Assembly: GCF_027409185.1 (NCBI RefSeq)
Contig: NC_084478.1
Location: 80,211,624 to 80,275,623 of the forward strand
Source of the DNA: Cynocephalus volans
Lineage: Eukaryota > Chordata > Mammalia > Dermoptera > Cynocephalidae
Reading direction: 5' to 3'
DNA: 64,000 nt
The notes under the pieces are model-generated. The model was not told the origin of the DNA and did not search any database. It saw nothing but the letters and a program-made list of their open reading frames with translations. Positions within the stretch are counted from its first letter, which is position 1; every line of letters starts with the position of its first letter. Positions 57,430 through 64,000 of this stretch are shown here, piece after piece. Position numbers and translations under genes: made by a program.

Positions 57430-58685
57430 CCATAAATGTGAGGGTTGAGAAGTACATTATGAATGGAACTTTGAAGAATGAGAAATTTGGATGGGTATGG
57501 AAGGGTAGGAAGTGTCAGACTGGGGCAGAAGGTGTTTTATTTTACTTTTTGTATTTTATTTTAAATTTTTAAAGAAAAAAAACCCTCAATTCAGAAGTAT
57601 GTAGAGTAAAAAGTAAATGTTTCTCTTCTGACTCTCTCCAAGCTTAGTCCCTTTGCTGCTAACATATCAGCAGATACGTTTAAGGGAGAGGATGAAAAAG
57701 TTAAATCGAGTGTGGCTAGATTGAGAGGAGCCTAAAATTCTAGGTCAGATATTTTGAACATGATTTAAAAGACAGTTAAAAAGACATTATAGGCCTTCTT
57801 TTTTTTTTTTAATGTAGATTCTTAATCAGAAGAGTGATCTCTTTTTGAGTCTTCCTTGAGTCTGATTTACTCCCTCAACAGAGTGGCCAGGAAATCTGAG
57901 AGATTTAAATTCCAAGAAACATCAGACAAAGAAGTTCACCAAACCTCAGATGATCTCAAGTTCTTTTCAGAGCACCCTTTCCTCTCAGTTCAGATTCAAG
58001 AAACAAAGGCTCTCATTGGGATCTTGGAGTAAGATGAGGTAGGGGGAATGGACATGGGCAGCAAAAGTGAGGGATTACAGCATAGCATGGCTGAGAATTT
58101 AGAGGCAAGATTAGGGAATATTCAGGACTGTATCCAAACATGTGACCTCTACTTTACAGAGAAGTTTGATCTGAGGTAAAGGAGCTTCCTGGACCTCCAG
58201 GATATCCAGCAGTTCTGGCTCTGCTCTCTGTTCTCATTCTATGGGTTTGAAATGCAAATAAAGTTTCTCCTTCGAACTGAACCCTTCAGAGTCCTTTCTA
58301 GTCCTGGCAGCAGTTTACTCTTAATGTCATTTTTCCATGGGTGAGTTGACATAGATAGGGGCTTTGGTTACATTTTGAAAAAACTTAGAGGTAAAATGAA
58401 TATATAAATGTGCATAAAGAACATTAATCTTAAATGTACAACTTTTTCATATCTTCTTATCAAAATCAGGGGACCAGCAACTATCCAGAAACTATCCTGA
58501 AGAGAACAGAGGTGAGGAATCAGAAAGTTCAGTAACCCCTGTTGTATATGAAATTGATATATAAACTTGATATATAAAATTTCTAATTTACAGTATTAGT
58601 AAAGTAGGGTACTAGTTCATTTTACATAGCCAAAGCCTAAAATGTAAGAAATTTTTGAGCAGGTATATAAAATGAGTGATATAGC
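57430..58685. other. Unassigned intergenic sequence
   Basis: No gene or RNA recognised. T-run at 57801-57812; an AT-rich old-LINE-like patch near 57540-57640. Confidence 0.4.
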
Positions 58686-58689
58686 TACC

Positions 58690-58770
58690 ATTTCTGATAC
58701 AAACTAATGCGCCAGGCTCTATACTAAGTGCTTTGCATGCATTATTTCATTTAATCCCCCACATCCCACC
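58690..58770 (+). repeat. MIR fragment
   Basis: GCGCCAGGCTCTATACTAAG, TGCTTTGCATGCATTATTTC and ATTTAATCCCC are MIR core text. Confidence 0.65.
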
Positions 58771-58994
58771 ATCAAATCTTCATATTTGCTTACATTAGCA
58801 CAAATCCTCTCCTTACCTCCTTTTATACTTCTCATTTCTTCCCACTGTACTTTGTATCCTATCTCTTCACACCTTTCCAGAAACCTTAGGCTATTAATTA
58901 TCCTTCTTCTCTCCTGTTTATTCAACCTTTCTCTCTCATTGGGATATCTTCTTTTTTTTATTTTTTTTATTTTTTTTATTTCTTCTGGACTGTG

Positions 58995-59790
58995 AGTTGG
59001 GATGGGATATTTTCATTGACATTTAAACATGCTCAAATCTCTCCATTCTTACAAAAACAATTTCCCTTCACATCCCTCTCCAGCTACCACTTAATTCCCA
59101 TTTCCCCTTTATAGCCAAACTTCTTGAGATAGCTATATTCTTTTTCCATTTCCTTTTTCCTACTCCCTTTACAACACTCTGACCTGACTTCTATCCCCCT
59201 CAGTCTGTGGTGATAAGGTCATCATTGACCACCAAGTCACTACATCCAACGGATTATTTTAGTCCATTTCTTACTTGACCTCTGAAGCAAAATTTGACAT
59301 GCATGATTGTTTTCTCCTTGAAATACTTTCATACATTGGCTTCTGTGACCCATCATTCCTTTTCATTGTCCTCCTACTTCTTTTTTTCTTTCTTTTTTTT
59401 TAAAGATGACCAGTAAGGGGATCTTAACCCTTGGCTTGGTGTTGTCAGTACCACGCTCAACCAGTGAGTTAACTGGCCATCCCTATATAGGGATCCGAAC
59501 CCGTGGCTTTGGTGTTATCAGCACCGCACTCTCCCAAGTGAGCCACGGGCCGGCCCTGTCCTCCTACTTCTTTGGCCATTCCTTTCTGTCTCCTTTGCAG
59601 GCTCCTCCTTTTCTACCTGGCCATTCAATTATGAAGTTCCTTAGAACTCAGTCCTAGGCTCACTCTCTTATATAACTCTTTTCTAGACACTATCAAGTAT
59701 GCCCATGACTTCAAATACCACCCATATGCACATGACTCACACATTTTTATCTCTAGGCCATATCTTTCCTCTGAGGTCCTGGCACTATAT
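58995..59790 (+). repeat. L2 LINE reverse-transcriptase remnant
   Basis: In-frame patches resemble the L2 RT domain (an AFDTVDH-like region near 59293, SFLSPLQAPPF, and a CAGTCCTAGGC block where VPQGSVLGP would be). It is old, with stops, and is split by a t-SINE dimer at 59386-59557. Confidence 0.6.
59384..59557 (-). repeat. t-SINE dimer, antisense, with TSD
   Basis: T-rich tail, AAAGATGACCAGTAAGGGGA, junction CCCTATATAGGGATCCGAAC, end CCACGGGCCGGCCC. Target site gtcctcctacttctt is duplicated (59369-59383 and about 59557-59571). Confidence 0.94.
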
Positions 59791-60039
59791 AAGTGTTTGC
59801 TATTATTATTAATACTACTGTTATTCTTTTTATTCACCAAAAGCTTTTACTTAAACTTGTTAGGAAAGTTGGGGTGTTTTTTTTTTCTGGAGAAAGGGGA
59901 CACATCTCTAATATCCAATTTTATAATGGTTCAGTGAGAAAATAGGATTTTCTTGACAGTCAGGTTTTGCTACTCTATAAAGTGATAACATATTTACCAC
60001 ACCACTGCATCAGCTTCAGGATTAAGGGAGACTGTATCC

Positions 60040-60305
60040 CATATAGAATGCCACTGGGCTAGGCACTTCTACCCACATTATTTTACCTAATCCTCACACC
60101 TGCTCTGTGAGGTAGGCATTATTATTCCAACTTCTTTTTTTTGGTGGCTGGCCAGTACGGGCATCTGAACCTTCAACCTTGGTGTTATCAGCACCACAGT
60201 CTAACCAAGTGAGCTAACTGGCCAGCTAGGTCCCAACTTCTTATAGATAAGGAAACCAAAGCTTAAAGAAGGAAATAGCTTGCTTGAGGTCACATGGCTA
60301 CTTCT
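60040..60305 (+). repeat. MIR SINE, sense, split by a t-SINE
   Basis: CACTGGGCTAGGCACTTCTA, TTTTACCTAATCCTCACACC, GTGAGGTAGGCATTATTATT; after the t-SINE ATAAGGAAACCAAAGCTTAA and CTTGAGGTCACATGGCTA. Confidence 0.78.
60137..60226 (-). repeat. t-SINE monomer, antisense, with TSD
   Basis: TTTTTTGGTGGCTGGCCAGT to GAGCTAACTGGCCAGC. Target site ccaacttctt is duplicated. Confidence 0.92.
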
Positions 60306-60862
60306 TAAAACCTCAGTCATTGGTCAGATCTGCCCTAGAGCCATTATTGAGAACATCCAAAACCTAAGGACCCAACGGGGATCTAAAAAGAGGAGCTTGG
60401 CATCACACTCCTCTAGCCTAGCAGAGTCCCTTCAGCAAGCCTAACTGGGGGCCAGGGAGGCCCCTCGTTGATCAGTGATATCTTAACATTGATATAAGGC
60501 TTTTCCAAACAACTTTCACATCTCTGATTACCTGATCTCTAACTTCAGTGGGACCCCAGGTACTCCACCTCTCACTTTATCCAGATCAAGTAATTATCTC
60601 CCAGTTACACTGCATTTCTCCCCCACCCCACACTCTGTGGGCAGCCACTTCAGTATTACTGTCTCTGGGATCCCTGCCTCCACTGTCCTCTTTCTCCCTT
60701 TCTGCTTCCAAAGTCCCAGAACACTGCTAGAGGGAAATCCAAGCAGACAAATGTAAATTCATGCTGTCTAATTTCAACTTGGCCCTTGCAGCTGCTCAGC
60801 AACCCTTTTATTTGTCTCAGACATTCCCTGGCACTCTCCCACAGAGGCTGTTCCAGACCTTC
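60304..60862 (+). repeat. Left arm of a near-identical inverted repeat
   Basis: This 559-bp arm matches the reverse complement of 62324-62883. I count about 7 single-base differences and no clear indel, roughly 98.7% identity. Both arms have the same 60-codon open frame, differing at two residues, which is a by-product. The arm is not a recognised transposon. Confidence 0.93.
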
Positions 60863-60949
60863 CTCTTAAATTCCTGCTCCTCCTGTTCCACTCTTTCAGA
60901 CTAATATATACACTTTAATCAGATGCTTAAGAATTCAATAACATTGTTT

Positions 60950-61190
60950 TAAATATTTTAAAAATTTTTATGGAGAATTTATAACATGTTCAAAAGTAGA
61001 CAGAATAGTATAATAAATCCTCATTTAGCAAACACTCAGTTTTAACTAGTATCAAGTCTTGGACAATCTTGTTTTATGTATACCATTATCAACTTCCTCC
61101 CTCCTATATTATTTTGGAGCAAATCCCAGACATAATATCATTCCATACCTGAATATTTCAGTATGTATTTCTAAAAGGTAAGGTTCCTTT
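60950..61190. repeat. Old LINE-like fragment
   Basis: TTTTTATGGAGAATTTATAA, AGACAGAATAGTATAATAAA, GGAGCAAATCCCAGACATAA and CAGTATGTATTTCTAAAAGG belong to the same old sequence type as 14700-14840. It continues to about 61470 beyond a t-SINE. Confidence 0.5.
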
Positions 61191-61210
61191 TTAAAAAGTC
61201 CTAATTGTAG

Positions 61211-61382
61211 GGCCAGCCCGTGGCTCACTTGAGAGAGTGTGGTGCTGATAAGACCAAGGCTACAGGTTCGGATCACTATATAGGGATGGCCAGTCAGCTC
61301 ACTTGGGAGAGCGTGGTGCTGACAACACCAAGTCAAGGGTTAAGATCCCCTTACCGGTCATCTTTTAAAAAAAAAAAAAAAG
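61211..61382 (+). repeat. t-SINE dimer, sense, in inverted-repeat spacer
   Basis: GGGCCAGCCCGTGGCTCACT, junction CACTATATAGGGATGGCCAG, end CCGGTCATCTTTTAAAAAAA. It lies in the spacer of the inverted repeat. Confidence 0.93.
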
Positions 61383-61679
61383 TTTTTTTTCTTACAGCTT
61401 TTTTGTTTGAATCAGTATCCAAATAAAGTCCACACATTGTGATTGGTGGATATTATAAACCTTTTAAACTAAAGGTTTATCTTTTTTTCCTTGTAATTTT
61501 TTTGTTGAAAAAATTATTTTTTCAGTAGCATGTCATACAGTGTGGATTTTGCTGATTGCATCTTTGTTGTATAGTTTAACATGTTCCCTTGACCACCATA
61601 TGTTGTATATATTGATAAAATCAATAACGTCTTTACAATGTATCTTTTATATTCATTGTCTTATTTTTAGTGGTATGGG

Positions 61680-62323
61680 GAAATTATCCATGTGACCAAG
61701 GATACAGAAGGTGTCTGGTTTAGAGAGTGACTCGGGAAGGAGCTGGGACCTCTTTAACACGACTGAAACAGATGGTTGGGGCCAAAGCTCAATAAATAGT
61801 AACAGAGGTCCAGGCAAGATAGGATGTGTAAGGGGCCATGTAGTGTCAGATTTCCAGTCAGCTGGTATGTAGAGCAGGACAGGCAGGGAAGCAATCAGAC
61901 TGAAGTCAGAACTAGAAAAGAAGTAGCAGTTGAGGCAGCAGCTGGGATTATTTCTCAGGGGATAACTCTACTCACTATACCCTATTTTCTAAATATATCT
62001 TACTCATTCCCACCTTGTGCCTTTGCCCAGGATGTATTCTCTGGTTGGAATATCATCTCTTTTCTCTTCACCTATCCAAATCCTACTTATCTTTAACAAT
62101 ATGTGTAAATTTCTTCTTTTCCATATTTTTGCTTATAGAGTCATAAAATATCTCTGGAAGGATAAATAAGAGATAAATGACATTGATTGCTTGAGACAGG
62201 GCTGGAAGGAGGAAAGATATTACTGATTTGTTGCAGGAGGGACAGTTAATCTGATGAAAGTATCTAATATGACGCCTTCAGAAGTAGGAGGGAGACTGAA
62301 ATTTGTAGTCTGAGGAGAAAGAT
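61680..62323. other. Spacer of the inverted repeat, right part
   Basis: No gene recognised. An L2-like patch lies at 61975-62130 (CCTTTGCCCAGGATGTATTC, CTATCCAAATCCTACTTATC). Confidence 0.4.
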
Positions 62324-62883
62324 GAAGGTCTGGAACAGCCTCTGTGGGAGAGTGCCAGGGAATGTCTGAGACAAATAAAAGGGTTGCTGAGCAGCTGCAA
62401 GGGCCAAGTTGAAATTAGACAGCATGAATTTACATTTGTCTGCTTGGATTTCCCTCTACCAGTGTTCTGGGACTTTGGGAGCAGAAAGGGAGAAAGAGGA
62501 CAGTGGAGGCAGGGATCCCAGAGACAGTAATACTGAAGTGGCTGCCCACAGAGTGTGGGGTGGGGGAGAAATGCAGTGTAACTGGGAGATAATTACTTGA
62601 TCTGGATAAAGTGAGAGGTGGAGTACCTGGGGTCCCACTGAAGTTAGAGATCAGGTAATCAGAGATGTGAAAGTTGTTTGGAAAAGCCTTATATCAATGT
62701 TAAGATATCACTGATCAACGAGGGGCCTCCCTGGCCCCCAGTTAGTCTTGCTGAAAGGACTCTGCTAGGCTAGAGGAGTGTGATGCCAAGCTCCTCTTTT
62801 TAGATCCCCGTTGGGTCCTTAGGTTTTGGATGTTCTCAATAATGGCTCTAGGACAGCTCTGACCAATGACTGAGATTTTAAGC
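62324..62883 (-). repeat. Right arm of the near-identical inverted repeat
   Basis: Reverse complement of 60304-60862. Homology stops abruptly at both ends: outside the arms the two sides do not match. Confidence 0.93.
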
Positions 62884-62954
62884 AGGTGGGTTTCATCACT
62901 GAAACTGGAGCTTCTGTAAGAGGCATAGTGGGAGTAATAACAAAAATTAGAGAA

Positions 62955-63360
62955 ACTACTATTTATTGAGACTTTCCTTTAATCCAGACACTGTAATAAA
63001 GATTTTATATATCCCGTCCCATACTGGCCAGCCACCAGAAAAAAAAAAAAAAAGATTACGCACACACACAGATGTGTGTGTGTATATATGTATATTCTCT
63101 GTTCTGTGTGTGTGTGTGTGTATTCCCTCTCTCTTTTTTTTTTTTTTTTGGTGGCTGGTGGGTATGGGAATCTGAACCCTTGACCTTGGTGTTCTAACAC
63201 TGCACTCTAAGCAACTGAGCTAACTGGCCAGCTTATATTCTCATTTAATTCTCACAAAAGTGTATAAAAGTAATTTTCCCTAGGTCAGACAGCTAGCAAA
63301 TGTCAGAGCTGGGACTCAAATCCAGGTTTGACTACAAAGCAAAGCCTGTGCTCTTTGGTG
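62955..63360 (+). repeat. MIR SINE, sense, split by t-SINE remnants and CA/TG repeats
   Basis: ACTATTTATTGAGACTTTCC; later CTCATTTAATTCTCACAAAA, GTCAGACAGCTAGCAAATGT, GGGACTCAAATCCAGG. Between them are t-SINE pieces and CA/TG repeats at 63015-63235. Confidence 0.7.
63015..63236 (-). repeat. t-SINE fragment pair flanking CA and TG runs
   Basis: A short sense 3' end (CATACTGGCCAGCCACCAGA plus A-run) is followed by ACACACACAG, TGTGTGTGTGTATATATGTA and another TG run. An antisense unit then runs from TTTTTTGGTGGCTGGTGGGT to GAGCTAACTGGCCAGC. Confidence 0.8.
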
Positions 63361-63453
63361 TCAAAATATTTTCAGCAAACACTCCTCTCCCTTAAATGAA
63401 TCTTATTTTGCCAATCACATTAGTTAGGGAATTATAGATGCACTTTCACCAAA

Positions 63454-63478
63454 AAGAAAAAAAGAAAAAAAGAAAAAA
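63454..63478. repeat. (AAAAAG)n simple repeat
   Basis: Short A/G run of AAAAAG units. Confidence 0.85.
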
Positions 63479-63684
63479 CAATTATACAGAGTTGAAAGCT
63501 TTTGATGAGTAAGGGGTTAATTGAATAGGGTGGAAGAGAAGATTGGAGACAGTGAAACCAGTTGAAGATTATTGCAGTGGTTCAGGGGATAAAGAGGAGA
63601 CCCCAGACTAAGTAAGACCCCAGACTAAGTAAGAAGGGAAGGAAAGGTAATAGATTTAAGAGATAGTTCCACAGGTTGGAGTGA

Positions 63685-63880
63685 AAGTAATGTGGCTATG
63701 CTCGTCTTCTGTGTCCCTTGAACATGTGCAGCTCACTCCTTTCTCAATGCCTCTCTACTATCTGATCCTCTGCCTGCAATACTCTTCCTCCAGATCTTTG
63801 AGTAGCTCGATCCTTCTTGTCATTCAGTTCTCAACTCAAATATCACCTCTCATGATAGGGAACCAATTAATTATCTTGAA
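63685..63880 (+). repeat. L2 LINE 3' fragment
   Basis: L2-like CCTGCAATACTCTTCCTCCA, CATTCAGTTCTCAACTCAAA and TATCACCTCTCATGATAGGG. Confidence 0.6.
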
Positions 63881-64000
63881 AACTGGTCAATAAAGGGAAA
63901 GAATGAATCAGGCATTTTTTCAAAACTATGAGAAGACATATCTTTTTACAAAACTATTCAAATAAATAAAAAGAAAAAGAAATGATAGAACTGGAATATC

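Noticed and set aside
60548-62638. Duplicated 60-codon open frame as a gene family in the inverted repeat
   Set aside because: The matching peptides come from two nearly identical DNA arms. There is no start context, domain or splice structure, and neither arm resembles a gene.
22532-63236. tRNA-Ile genes
   Set aside because: The tRNA-like stretches carry A-tails, dimer junctions, mutations in the arms and target-site duplications. They are SINE heads, not functional tRNA genes.
1-64000. CRISPR arrays, bacterial-type operons, phage or plasmid modules
   Set aside because: The whole window has mammalian exon-intron structure and mammalian repeats. No regularly spaced direct repeats with unique spacers were seen.

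Overview
The window is mammalian X-chromosome DNA. It holds three complete protein-coding genes in the order ZMYM3 (minus strand), NONO (plus) and ITGB1BP2/melusin (plus). This order is known from human Xq13.1. All three genes are intact. Every coding exon I could place has GT-AG splice sites, and intron phases carry one open frame from ATG to stop: 1,368, 470 and 349 codons before the stop. The dominant young repeat is a tRNA-Ile-derived SINE of one or two tRNA-like units. It has the organisation described for the dermopteran t-SINE (CYN) family, and I see about 33 copies or fragments. No Alu, B1, CAN, ERE or BOV-type SINE is visible. The best guess for the source is therefore a colugo (Galeopterus/Cynocephalus); this is inference from the SINE and was not confirmed by alignment.

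Layout. 1-4.88 kb: intergenic, with old MIR and L2, two t-SINEs and a GGAA microsatellite. 4.88-19.6 kb: ZMYM3, transcribed leftwards from a CpG island near 19.4-20.2 kb; beyond the island lies a 330-bp CG-then-CT simple tract. 20.9-37.7 kb: gene-free and dense in retrotransposons, including an old minus-strand L1 split by a MaLR element, an MLT1 solo LTR, and a full-length minus-strand L1 (29.9-36.35 kb) that sits inside another MaLR LTR and is itself hit by two t-SINEs. 37.9-51.2 kb: NONO, from a CpG promoter with three CCAAT boxes and a YY1-like site. 51.8-55.5 kb: ITGB1BP2, starting only about 0.65 kb after the NONO poly(A) signal. 55.5-64 kb: intergenic, with an L1M remnant, an L2 reverse-transcriptase remnant and a nearly identical inverted repeat (arms of about 0.56 kb, spacer about 1.46 kb).

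The genes share no pathway or operon-like logic. ZMYM3 is a MYM zinc-finger chromatin factor. NONO is a paraspeckle and splicing RNA-binding protein. ITGB1BP2 is a striated-muscle CHORD/CS-domain chaperone-like protein. I found no novel enzymatic or defence system. The observations most worth following are the intergenic inverted repeat, a head-to-head pair of dimeric SINEs inside a NONO intron, a full-length L1 with a bipartite tail, and microsatellites at functional positions in ZMYM3.
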